Shown piece by piece: positions 11,671-20,236 of a stretch of DNA of 36,191 nt. Each line of letters starts with the position of its first letter. Position 1 is the first letter of the stretch. The notes under the pieces were generated by a model. The model saw nothing but the letters and a program-made list of their open reading frames with translations, was not told where the DNA came from and ran no database searches. The position numbers were made by a program, and so were the translations under genes. Origin of the DNA: Sphingomonas sp. (lineage in GTDB: Bacteria > Pseudomonadota > Alphaproteobacteria > Sphingomonadales > Sphingomonadaceae); contig JAICXO010000010.1 in NCBI GenBank assembly GCA_025980335.1, positions 1-36,191 on the forward strand, given 5' to 3'.

Positions 11671-13023
11671 TCAGCCGGGAATGAGGCGGTAGCCGACGCC
11701 GGGCTCATTGACGATCAGCCGCGGCCGGCCCGGTTCCCTTTCGAGCTTCTGGCGGATCGAGCGTATGGCGACGCGCAGATATTCGGTCTGCCCTTCCTGC
11801 GCCGGTCCCCAGGCGGTTCGAAGCAGATGCTCGTGGGTGAGCACCCGGCCTGGATGCTTCGCGAGCTCTGCAAGGACGGTATATTCCTTGGGCGTCAGGT
11901 GGACGTCCTTGTCGTTCTTGAAGACTGCACGCTGGAACAGGTCGATGGTCACGTGATCCGCCCTGATCGGCCGCTGGTCTGCCGCCGGCTCCAGCTCGAG
12001 CAGGTTCGAGAGATAGCGGTCGAGCCTCGCGGATTCGGATCCGATCGCCGACACCAGCGCCTTGTCGCTCGAGCCGCTGCGCCGCAGGTCGCGAGCGGCA
12101 CCGGCGATCGCTTCGATCGGCGGCCTCAAGTCCTGCCCGATCGACGAGAGCAGCGCGGAGCGCAGCCGGTCCCGCTCGCGCAATGCTGCGAAGTTCCGCG
12201 CCTGATCGTCGAGGCGCGTCCGTTCGAGGGCGAGTGCCAGCTGGTCGAGGAGGTTTCCGACCAGCGGCAATTGCTCGTCGGAGACGGGCGGCATCCCGTC
12301 GTCGCGCGCGAGGCCGACCGCGGCGAGCACCGATTCCGCCGAGCCGACCGGATGGAAGACCCATTCTGCGGGCTGCATGCGGCTGGTTCCGCGGCCCGCC
12401 GGCATAGCGGATTCGATGCACAAGGCCGCAGCTGCGACATCGCTCGGCGTGAGCCGATTCCCGTCGGGGACGGCAGCGACGATCTGAGGTGAGGGAAGCC
12501 CACTGACCAGCAACGCGTTGCACTGCAGCAGGCGGCGCAGCTCCACGCATGCGCTGAGCGCAATCTCCTTCTCCCCGCTGCACGACAGCAGGCGGCCCGC
12601 GAATCCGGCAATCGTCGCGTTTCGCTCGCCGCGGGCGGCGGCAAGCCGCGCCTGGCTGCGCATCGCCGACGCAAGCCTGCTTGTGACGAGTGCGACGATA
12701 AGCAGGATCACGACCGTGACGACGTCGGCGACGCGGTTCATGCGAAAGGTGTGGACCGGCTCGGTGAAAAAGAAATTGTACGACAGAGCAGCGGCGATTC
12801 CCGCGACGAGGCCGGGCCCGATGCCCCACAGTGCCGCCGCCGCAAGTACGGCGGGGAGAAACAGCATGTCGACGGGCGCCGTTCCCCAGCGCGGAGCAAT
12901 CCACAGCCCGACCAGAGTCGACGCGGCGACCAACGCCAGCGTCCCGGCATAGGATTGAAAAGCACCCGCTACTGCGCGGCGTGGATGCGGCTCGACGACG
13001 TCGATCGGAAGCACGTCAGTCAT
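11671..13023 (-). CDS. Fusion protein: KdpD-like DUF4118 TM region, GAF-like region and degenerate HisKA joined to a KdpE-like winged-helix DNA-binding domain; no HATPase, no receiver
   Basis: 450-aa single frame. N-terminus: FLPAVLAAAALWGIGPGLVAGIAAALSYNFFFTEPVHTF (KdpD/DUF4118 signature). Middle: RDRLRSALLSSIGQDLRPPIEAIAG (H-box with H to Q). C-terminus: VTIDLFQRAVFKNDKDVHLTPKEYTVLAELAKHPGRVLTHEHLLRTAWGP...EYLRVAIRSIRQKLEREPGRPRLIVNEPGVGYRLIPG (KdpE effector domain). Confidence 0.9.
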   Translation of the reverse strand: MTDVLPIDVVEPHPRRAVAGAFQSYAGTLALVAASTLVGLWIAPRWGTAPVDMLFLPAVLAAAALWGIGPGLVAGIAAALSYNFFFTEPVHTFRMNRVADVVTVVILLIVALVTSRLASAMRSQARLAAARGERNATIAGFAGRLLSCSGEKEIALSACVELRRLLQCNALLVSGLPSPQIVAAVPDGNRLTPSDVAAAALCIESAMPAGRGTSRMQPAEWVFHPVGSAESVLAAVGLARDDGMPPVSDEQLPLVGNLLDQLALALERTRLDDQARNFAALRERDRLRSALLSSIGQDLRPPIEAIAGAARDLRRSGSSDKALVSAIGSESARLDRYLSNLLELEPAADQRPIRADHVTIDLFQRAVFKNDKDVHLTPKEYTVLAELAKHPGRVLTHEHLLRTAWGPAQEGQTEYLRVAIRSIRQKLEREPGRPRLIVNEPGVGYRLIPG

Positions 13024-13123
13024 ACCTCCCTAAGTGAGCGCGGATCGGGCGTGCGTCGAGAGGAGCCAGGCCGGAGTCACCCATTAATCCTATGCTGCGG
13101 CGCACAATACACATAGAATCTTT

Positions 13124-15070
13124 ATGCCCCTGCGATCCACATCGCGAGCCGTGGACGACATTCCAGCACACAAGGTCGAGCCCGCAGCTGCGACACCGGC
13201 GCCTCACAGCCCCGAGGAACCGCTGCCAAAGCTGATGCTCGGAGCGATCGGCGTCGTCTATGGCGACATCGGCACGTCCCCGCTTTACGCGATGAAGGAA
13301 AGCTTCCTCGGACCGCACCCGCTTTCGGTCGACCGGCTGCACATTTTCGGCGTGCTGAGCCTGATCTTCTGGTCGCTGATGGTGGTGGTGACCGCTAAAT
13401 ATGTGTTCGTCGCGATGCGCGCGGACAACAAAGGCGAGGGCGGCTCGTTCGCATTGCTGTCGCTGATCGCGCGCAACCTCGGCGAGAAGAGGTGGACGAA
13501 GACGCTGGTGCTGATGGGCGTGCTGGCGACCTGCCTGTTCTACGGCGACGCGATGATCACGCCGGCCGTGACGATGCTACCCGCGATCGAGGGACTGGCG
13601 GTGGTCGAGCCGCAAGTGCAGCCGCTGATCATCCCGATCACGATCGCCATTCTCATCGGCCTGTTCGCCATCCAGCGCCGCGGGACCGGTACCGTCGGCG
13701 GCTGGTTCGGGCCGATCATCCTCGCCTATCTTGCGAGTCTCGCCGGGTTCGGGCTGATGCGAATCCTCGAGCGGCCGGAAATCATCGCGGCGCTGAGCCC
13801 GAGCTGGGCAATGCGGTTCTTTCTCGTCAACCCGAAGCTGAGCTTCCTTGCGCTCGGGTCGGTGTTCCTCGCCGTCACCGGCGCCGAAGCGCTTTATGCC
13901 GACATGGGCCACTTCGGACGCCGCGCGATCGGCCTTTCCTGGCTGACGCTCGTCTATCCATGCCTGATGCTCAACTATCTCGGACAGGGCGCGCTTCTGC
14001 TCGAACATCCCGCAGCGGTCGCCAATCCGTTCTATTTGATGGCGCCGGACTGGGGCCGCTTGCCGCTGGTCGCAATTGCGACCCTGGCATGCATCGTCGC
14101 CAGCCAGGCGGTGATTTCCGGCGCCTTCTCCGTCACCCACCAGGCAATCCAGCTCGGCTATCTCCCGCGCCTCAAGACCGAGCACACGAGCGAGAAGGCT
14201 GCCGGGCAAATCTACATCCTTGCGGTCAACTGGCTGCTGCTCGCGATGGTGATCCTGCTCATCCTCGGCTTCAGGCAATCGACGCGCCTCGCGTCGGCCT
14301 ACGGCATCGCGGTCACGGGCACGATGCTGATTACGACGACGATGCTGGGCGTGCTCGTGTTCCAGGTGTGGCGGTGGAACCGGCTGCTGGCATTCGCAAC
14401 GATCGGCCTGTTCTTCGTCGTCGACAGCATCTTCTTCGCGTCGAACATCACCAAGGTCGCGGACGGCGGCTGGTTCCCGCTGCTGGTCGCGGCGATCAGC
14501 TTCATCATACTGACCACCTGGGCGAAGGGGCGGGCGCTGATGCGCCAGCGGCTGCAGGAATCGGCGCTTCCGCTTTCGGTGTTCATCAAGTCCACGGCCT
14601 CGTCGGTGCACCGGGTGCGCGGAACCTCGGTGTTCCTGTCGACCTCCGCCGACGTCGTGCCCGCCGCGCTGCTCCACAATCTGAAGCACAACCAGGTGCT
14701 CCACGAGCGCGTGCTGATCCTGAATGTGAAGGTCGAGGACGTGCCGCATGTGCCGGCGCGGAGGCGGGTCGAAATCCACGACTCCGGCGACGGGTTCTAC
14801 CGGGTCATTCTCCACTACGGCTTCATGCAGGAGGTCGACATCCCGGGTGACCTTGCCGGCATCAAGACCTGCGGCGAGCCGTTCAACATGATGCGCACGA
14901 GCTTCTTCCTGGGACGCCAGAAGCTGGTCGCTTCGAGCAAGAAGCCGGGCATGGCGGTGTGGCGCGAGAAGCTGTTCGCCTGGATGCTCAAGAATTCCGA
15001 AAGTGCGATGGAGTTCTTCAAGCTGCCGACCAACCGCGTGGTCGAGCTCGGCAGCCAGCTTCAGCTCTAG
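13124..15070 (+). CDS. kup: KUP-family potassium uptake permease
   Basis: 648 aa; LMLGAIGVVYGDIGTSPLYAMKESF, ADNKGEGGSFALLSLIAR, FYGDAMITPAVTMLPAIEGL, AVTGAEALYADMGHFGRRAI, all diagnostic Kup motifs. Confidence 0.97.
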   Translation: MPLRSTSRAVDDIPAHKVEPAAATPAPHSPEEPLPKLMLGAIGVVYGDIGTSPLYAMKESFLGPHPLSVDRLHIFGVLSLIFWSLMVVVTAKYVFVAMRADNKGEGGSFALLSLIARNLGEKRWTKTLVLMGVLATCLFYGDAMITPAVTMLPAIEGLAVVEPQVQPLIIPITIAILIGLFAIQRRGTGTVGGWFGPIILAYLASLAGFGLMRILERPEIIAALSPSWAMRFFLVNPKLSFLALGSVFLAVTGAEALYADMGHFGRRAIGLSWLTLVYPCLMLNYLGQGALLLEHPAAVANPFYLMAPDWGRLPLVAIATLACIVASQAVISGAFSVTHQAIQLGYLPRLKTEHTSEKAAGQIYILAVNWLLLAMVILLILGFRQSTRLASAYGIAVTGTMLITTTMLGVLVFQVWRWNRLLAFATIGLFFVVDSIFFASNITKVADGGWFPLLVAAISFIILTTWAKGRALMRQRLQESALPLSVFIKSTASSVHRVRGTSVFLSTSADVVPAALLHNLKHNQVLHERVLILNVKVEDVPHVPARRRVEIHDSGDGFYRVILHYGFMQEVDIPGDLAGIKTCGEPFNMMRTSFFLGRQKLVASSKKPGMAVWREKLFAWMLKNSESAMEFFKLPTNRVVELGSQLQL

Positions 15071-15084
15071 GGTCCAGACCCTAG
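15067..15084. repeat. 18-bp palindrome CTAGGGTCCAGACCCTAG at convergent gene junction (copy 1)
   Basis: Direct reading; contains the TAG stops of both kup (+) and the NarL-type RR (-). Near-identical to 24463..24480. Confidence 0.9.
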
Positions 15085-15698
15085 CCGCCGAGAAGGTCCG
15101 CGGCGCGCATCGCGAGCTCGGTGCGGTTGTCGACCCCGAGCTTGTCGAAAATCGCGTGCAGATACACCTTCACCGTGCCTTCGGTGACGCCGAGCTGCGC
15201 CGCGATGTCCCGGTTGCGAAGACCGTGGCGCACGAGATCGATCAACTCGCGCTCGCGCGGAGTCAGCGACGGCGCGCGCGCCGCCCGCTCTTTCGCATGG
15301 CGGGTTCGGTCGGCGATCTCGGGATCGACCCAGGATTCGCCCCTCCGCACCTGCTCCATGCATTCGAGCAGCAGCGCCGGGTCCGAAGTCTTGAGCACCA
15401 TGCCCTCGGGCGCGAGCCGGTCGGCGGTGAGGAGCTGGGTATCGTCCATGCCGGCCGTGAGGAGGATCACGGCGGGTGCACGGCGCGTGGAGCGCAGCTG
15501 GCGGAGCACGTCGAGGCCGCCCCCCTCGGGCATGTTGACGTCGAGCAGGAGCAGCTGAGGCTTGTACTGCTGCACCTGGTTCAATGCGTCTTCGCCACTT
15601 CGGGCGCGGCCGACCAGCTCATAATCGCTGCCGCGCAGAAGCACGTCGAGCGCGGCAGCAATCATCGGATGGTCGTCGGCCAAGAGAACGCGGATCAT
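15081..15698 (-). CDS. NarL/LuxR-type response regulator
   Basis: MIRVLLADDHPMIAAALDVLL...LLLLDVNMPEGGGLDVL...; C-terminal SLTPRERELIDLVRHGLRNRDIAAQLGVTEGTVKVYLHAIFDKLGVDNRTELA. Confidence 0.95.
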   Translation of the reverse strand: MIRVLLADDHPMIAAALDVLLRGSDYELVGRARSGEDALNQVQQYKPQLLLLDVNMPEGGGLDVLRQLRSTRRAPAVILLTAGMDDTQLLTADRLAPEGMVLKTSDPALLLECMEQVRRGESWVDPEIADRTRHAKERAARAPSLTPRERELIDLVRHGLRNRDIAAQLGVTEGTVKVYLHAIFDKLGVDNRTELAMRAADLLGG

Positions 15699-17401
15699 AC
15701 TGGTGCCCCCGTCAGCGGCAGAGTGATGAGAATATAGGTGCTGCCCGGCTCCGAGCGCAGCGACAGCGAGCCGGCGGCGCGGTCGGCCCGCTCCTTCAGC
15801 GACCAGGGTTCGACCGGCGAGCCGCCGTTCGTCGGTGGAAACCCGGACCCATTGTCCAGAACTTCGAGCCGAAGCTCGTCATCGTCAACGCATACATCGA
15901 CCTCGACCACGCTCGCACGGCCATGGCGGACGGCGTTCGCGACCGCCTCGCGGAGAAGCTGCTGCAGATCGAGCTGAAGGCGGATGGGGATGGTTGTGTT
16001 CCCGCCGCTTCTGAACACCCGGCAATCGATCGACCATTGCCGGCTGAGCCGAAGCGCGAGCGCTTTCAGCTCCTCGACCGCTTCGCTCGACTCGAGCTCG
16101 CGGTGGCGGCGCAGCGCGGACACCAGAGCGCGAATTTCCGCCTGTTCCTCGATGAGCAAGCGCTTGAGCTCCTTCAACTCATCCTCGACCTGACCGCCGG
16201 TGCGGGGGCCGCGCATGATCGCCTCCACGCGGAACGCAGCCCCGGCCAGGAACTGGAGCACGCTATCATGCACATCGCGGGCGAGCGAAAGGCGCGTTCG
16301 GGCCGCCGCCCCCTCTTCGATCGCGGCGAGCAACGCATCGTGATCGAGGGCCGCGCCCGCCGTCCGGCCGAGCTCGGTGCCGACTTCCAGGAAATCGACC
16401 GAAAGCCCGGGAATGTCCCACAGGACGAGCCAACCCTGGCGTGTCCCGGTGCGGACCTCGGCCACCAGCCCCTCGCGGGCGCCGATCTCCGCAAGAGCGG
16501 CGTCGTCGAGAAGGCTCGATGCCGACCCGAACCGGTACCAACCGTCCCTTCGGGTAGCGAGCGAACGGTCGCGGGAGAGGTCGAACATCACCGAAGGCAG
16601 CGGTTCACTCATGAGCTGACCGTCGGTGGCGACCGATTTCGTGCCGCCGCGACCCATCGCAATGCCACTGAAACGCGTCTCGTCGGCCGATCCTACCAGG
16701 AGCGCGCCGGAGCGCGCGCGCGCTGCTTCCATTGCGAGGCCGAGCGCCCGCGGCAACGGATCCCCGTCCCGCCCGAGGCGCCGGTCGAGCTCGTCGAGGC
16801 CGAAGAACAGACGCGTGAACTGCTGATGGGCGCCGAACCAGATGAGCACCGCCGAGAGGATGAGGAGGTGGCCGCTGCGGACAACGAACTGCTGGATTTC
16901 GAACGTGTGGCTGCCGGCGACGAGAAGTCCCGCGGTCAGGTAGAAGAGGATGAGCGCGGCCGCGGTCATCGCTGTTTCGCGCCAATCCCACCGGATCGCT
17001 GCAGAAAGGAGCGGGAGAATGAAAAACAGGAAGTAGGGGCTGGTGTAGGCGTTGCCGGAAAAGACGGCGATGGTGAACACGCCCATGTCGATCAGGTGAG
17101 CAGGCGCCGCGAGCCGCGCATCGAGCCACCAGTTGCGCCAGGTGAGCGCAGCGATGCCGAACGCATAGAGCACGTAAAGCAAGAGCAGGACGTAGGTCAC
17201 GGCCGGCGCACCGGCGGACTGTCGGCCGTTGAGCGCAAGCGAGAGCAGGAACAGCAGAGCGAGCATCGCCCGGCCGAGCGCAATGACCCGTCCGCGCTGG
17301 TACCTGAACAGATTCTGCGGACGTGAGAAGTTCAGGGCACGCTCCCCCCTGAGCAATCGCCGGGGAAAGCTTAGACTGAACCGCGCCGCTGCGGAAGCCA
17401 C
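15695..17401 (-). CDS. NarX-like sensor histidine kinase (HisKA_3), polytopic N-terminus
   Basis: 568 aa; about six TM segments, GAF-like middle, LARDVHDSVLQFLAGAAFRVEAI (HisKA_3 box), LREAVANAVRHGRAS, LEVLDNGSGFP, SLKERADRAAGSLSLRSEPG. ATGA overlap with the RR. Exact start (GTG at 17401) uncertain. Confidence 0.9.
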   Translation of the reverse strand: MASAAARFSLSFPRRLLRGERALNFSRPQNLFRYQRGRVIALGRAMLALLFLLSLALNGRQSAGAPAVTYVLLLLYVLYAFGIAALTWRNWWLDARLAAPAHLIDMGVFTIAVFSGNAYTSPYFLFFILPLLSAAIRWDWRETAMTAAALILFYLTAGLLVAGSHTFEIQQFVVRSGHLLILSAVLIWFGAHQQFTRLFFGLDELDRRLGRDGDPLPRALGLAMEAARARSGALLVGSADETRFSGIAMGRGGTKSVATDGQLMSEPLPSVMFDLSRDRSLATRRDGWYRFGSASSLLDDAALAEIGAREGLVAEVRTGTRQGWLVLWDIPGLSVDFLEVGTELGRTAGAALDHDALLAAIEEGAAARTRLSLARDVHDSVLQFLAGAAFRVEAIMRGPRTGGQVEDELKELKRLLIEEQAEIRALVSALRRHRELESSEAVEELKALALRLSRQWSIDCRVFRSGGNTTIPIRLQLDLQQLLREAVANAVRHGRASVVEVDVCVDDDELRLEVLDNGSGFPPTNGGSPVEPWSLKERADRAAGSLSLRSEPGSTYILITLPLTGAPV

Positions 17402-17415
17402 GGCGGAAGAGGGGC

Positions 17416-19752
17416 TTAGCCGGCCATCTTCCGCGCTCCGAGCCCGAGCACCATCTGGTTGGCGCGCTCGTAGGCGAGCGGCTTGCCGAACAGATAGCCC
17501 TGGATCGTGTCGCAGCCGAGGTCCCGCATCCGCTCGAAATCTTCGGCAGTCTCGACGCCCTCCGCGGTGATCGACATGCGGAAGCTCTTCGCGAGCTGAA
17601 CGATCGACTGGATGATGGCGACGTTTTCCGGACGCGACCCGGCTTCGCGGACGAAGCTGCCGTCGATCTTCAGCTTGTGGAACACGGCCTTGTTCAAATA
17701 GCCGATCGACGAATAGCCGGTTCCGAAATCGTCAAGTGCAATCCCGACGCCGAGCGCACGCAGGCGTTTGAGCACGTCGAGCGTCGACCCGTTGTCGCCG
17801 AGGAATACGCCCTCGGTCACCTCGAGCTCGATCCGGTTGCCCGCGAGCTTATAGCGGGCGAGCGCTTCGCTGACCGTATTCGGCAGGGCGGGCAGCACGA
17901 TCTGCTTGGGGCTGATGTTGAGTGCGACGGTGATCGGCTCCGGCCAGGTCGCGGCCGCCCGGCAGGCTTCGTCAATCACCCACTCGCCGATCGCGGGCAT
18001 GAGGCCCGATTCTTCAGCGACGGGAATGAAGACGTTGGGCGGGACGAACCCGCGCTTCGGGTGATTCCAGCGGATCAGCGCTTCGAAGCCGATGAGCTTC
18101 TGCGTCTTCGCGTTGATCAGCGGCTGGAACGCGAGGTGGAACTGCTTGGAGGCGATCGCGCTCCGCAAGTCCGCTTCGAGCCTGACGCGGTCCTCCTGCT
18201 CGGACTGGAGCTCGGACGAGAAATAGCGTGCGACGCCGCGGCCTGCGTCCTTCGCCTGGTAAAGCGCGAGGTCGGCCTTGAGGATGAGGTCGTCGACCGT
18301 GGCGCCGTCGATCGGACCGAAGGCGCAGCCGATCGACACGCCGATCCGGATCTCGGTCTGGTCGATCAGGTACGGCTCCTTGATCGCGGCGATGATCCGG
18401 TCGGCGAGTGTCTCGACCTTGCGCCGGCTCTGCGCGTCGGGGACGACGATCGCGAATTCGTCGCCGCCCATGCGGCCGACGTGGCCGTCCGCACCGACTT
18501 CATCGACGAGGCGCTTGGCGACCGCGCGAAGCACGGCGTCGCCCTTGGGGTGGCCGAAGGTGTCGTTGACCGGCTTGAACCCGTCGAGATCGAGAAACAT
18601 GATCGCGCAAGGCACATTGCCGGTCGTCGCTGCCCGAAGCGCTTCGCCCAGCAGCTGCCGCACCCGGCCGCGGTTGGGCAGGCCCGACAACACGTCCACG
18701 TTGGCGAGATGAGTCAATCGCTCCTGCGTCTGGCGAATCTCCGTGACGTCCGAACCGACGCCACGGAAGCCTTCGAACCGGCCGGCCGTGTCGACGATCG
18801 GGTCGCCGGCGATCGAGATCCATCGCGCACCGCGAGGCGTGCTGAGTTCCATCTCGAGCGAGTTGAACGGCTTCTTCTCGAGCAGCACCCGGCCGAGCTC
18901 GGCATGACCACCGAGCAGCGCCGGAAGCGAGTGACCGAGCAGCTGCCCCGCGGGCTTGCCGAGAAGCGCGCTCATGCGCGAGCTGATGTAGCTCACGCGG
19001 TTCTCGCCATCGACCTGCCACAGCCAGCCGACGCCGCGCTGCTCATACTCCTGGAGGAGGAGGCTGGCGCTCTCGCTCTGGCTTCCGACGTCCGCGTTGG
19101 TCTTCAACTGGTGGAACGCCCAGCGCGCCACTGTAAGGACGCCGAAAATCGATACGCCAAGCGTGAAGACGATCGACAGCATGTGCTGGAACGGAACCGT
19201 GTGACGCCCGAGCAGCAGCGCACCGGCGACGCCGCCGGTGAAGGCGATCATCCACGCATTGGCGCAGGGAGGGATGACGACGAGCCCGAGCGCGCCGATG
19301 CCGAGACCCGCCATGATCGAGGCGGCGATCACCTGCGTTCCGGGATCGAGCGTCGGGAACAGGTAGAGCGGCAAGCTGAGCCAGACGATCGCGCGGGAGG
19401 CGACCTCGCCGACCATGGTCCACATCGGCACGCGCCGGCCGGACCGCCCGACGCAGGTGACCGCCTGCGTGCGTGCGAGCTGCATCGCACCGAGGTTCAC
19501 GGCGCCGACGGCGGCGAGCCAGGGAACGACCCAGGCGGGGGACACAGACCCCCACAGGCCGCCGGCCATGATCAGCGCAGCAACGATGTTGGCAGCGGCA
19601 AAGAAGGGCGCAAGGTGCGCGCGCGAAATCAGCTGCACGTCCCTTAGCGGCGAACTTTCGGAATCCGCTTCGCTCGTAGCGAGACCCGCCGATTCCCCAC
19701 CGGGAAGTCGAGCTGAAATCAAGCGCTTGTATCGATCAGGAGCTTCGTACAT
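17416..19752 (-). CDS. Membrane-anchored PAS-GGDEF-EAL cyclic-di-GMP protein
   Basis: 778 aa; N-terminal TM helices; PAS WLWQVDGENRVSYISSRMSALLG; RMGGDEFAIVV (GGDEF intact); LIGFEALIRWNHP (EAL intact); IALDDFGTGYSSIGYL; ITAEGVET. Confidence 0.95.
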   Translation of the reverse strand: MYEAPDRYKRLISARLPGGESAGLATSEADSESSPLRDVQLISRAHLAPFFAAANIVAALIMAGGLWGSVSPAWVVPWLAAVGAVNLGAMQLARTQAVTCVGRSGRRVPMWTMVGEVASRAIVWLSLPLYLFPTLDPGTQVIAASIMAGLGIGALGLVVIPPCANAWMIAFTGGVAGALLLGRHTVPFQHMLSIVFTLGVSIFGVLTVARWAFHQLKTNADVGSQSESASLLLQEYEQRGVGWLWQVDGENRVSYISSRMSALLGKPAGQLLGHSLPALLGGHAELGRVLLEKKPFNSLEMELSTPRGARWISIAGDPIVDTAGRFEGFRGVGSDVTEIRQTQERLTHLANVDVLSGLPNRGRVRQLLGEALRAATTGNVPCAIMFLDLDGFKPVNDTFGHPKGDAVLRAVAKRLVDEVGADGHVGRMGGDEFAIVVPDAQSRRKVETLADRIIAAIKEPYLIDQTEIRIGVSIGCAFGPIDGATVDDLILKADLALYQAKDAGRGVARYFSSELQSEQEDRVRLEADLRSAIASKQFHLAFQPLINAKTQKLIGFEALIRWNHPKRGFVPPNVFIPVAEESGLMPAIGEWVIDEACRAAATWPEPITVALNISPKQIVLPALPNTVSEALARYKLAGNRIELEVTEGVFLGDNGSTLDVLKRLRALGVGIALDDFGTGYSSIGYLNKAVFHKLKIDGSFVREAGSRPENVAIIQSIVQLAKSFRMSITAEGVETAEDFERMRDLGCDTIQGYLFGKPLAYERANQMVLGLGARKMAG

Positions 19753-19851
19753 CCGCCCGCCGTTCCACGTCCAGGCGCCGGATTAGCCAAAGAGAGTTGA
19801 AGCACCGTTAAGCTCGACGAGGATTTCCGGGCGCCGCGGCGGAGTTTCGGC

Positions 19852-20067
19852 TCAGGCAGCTTTGAGCTTGACCAAGGGCAGTCCTTCGGTTTCGAGCGTC
19901 GCCAGATCGAGCCTCTGCGAAGCTCCGTCGATGTCGATCCCCACGACCGCTCCTTCGGAGCCTAGATCGACGTTCACGCCGTCCGCAATCTCTCTCGTCT
20001 CTACCCCTGCGGCAGGACTGAGTTCGATGTAGAGACTGTCAGTCTCGGCATAATAGTGCAGCTTCAT
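19852..20067 (-). CDS. DUF2283-family small protein
   Basis: 71 aa: MKLHYYAETDSLYIELSPAAGVETREIADGVNVDLGSEGAVVGIDIDGASQRLDLATLE; matches the DUF2283 pattern (YY...DSLYI.L, ...DG..VD.G..G.VVGI.I..AS). ATG at 20067. Confidence 0.82.
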   Translation of the reverse strand: MKLHYYAETDSLYIELSPAAGVETREIADGVNVDLGSEGAVVGIDIDGASQRLDLATLETEGLPLVKLKAA

Positions 20068-20171
20068 GCCACATCCTCGATGAAGTCGCGGTCCAGAAAG
20101 GCGTTGTGCAATGTTTCGCCGTCCTCGAGCAGGACAACCCGCAAGATGCGCGCTTTCTCCTCGCCTGTCAC
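20064..20171 (-). CDS. 35-aa small ORF translationally coupled to the DUF2283 gene
   Basis: GTG start preceded by GGAGG at plausible spacing; M(V)TGEEKARILRVVLLEDGETLHNAFLDRDFIEDVA; stop overlaps DUF2283 start (ATGA). Not in the supplied ORF track. Confidence 0.5.
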   Translation of the reverse strand: MTGEEKARILRVVLLEDGETLHNAFLDRDFIEDVA

Positions 20172-20236
20172 CCTGAGCCTCCAAGGGGCGCCGACGCAAC
20201 TCGCATTGCCGGGGAAGCGCCTCTATATGCGGGGGG

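Noticed and set aside
11671-13023. Possibility that the KdpD/E fusion is a frameshifted pseudogene or chimeric ORF
   Set aside because: One continuous frame with start and stop, and all segments are well-formed helices or domains. Missing domains are cleanly absent, not interrupted. An assembly deletion cannot be excluded from sequence alone and is listed as a refutation test.
13492-14850. 452-aa plus and 412-aa minus ORFs inside kup
   Set aside because: Out-of-frame and antisense ORFs within the well-supported kup gene.
15584-17326. 580-aa plus-strand ORF opposite the NarX-like kinase
   Set aside because: Arg/Glu-rich antisense shadow; the true coding strand is minus.
17677-19647. 656-aa plus-strand ORF opposite the GGDEF-EAL gene
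   Set aside because: Shadow ORF; charged low-information composition and no domain motifs.
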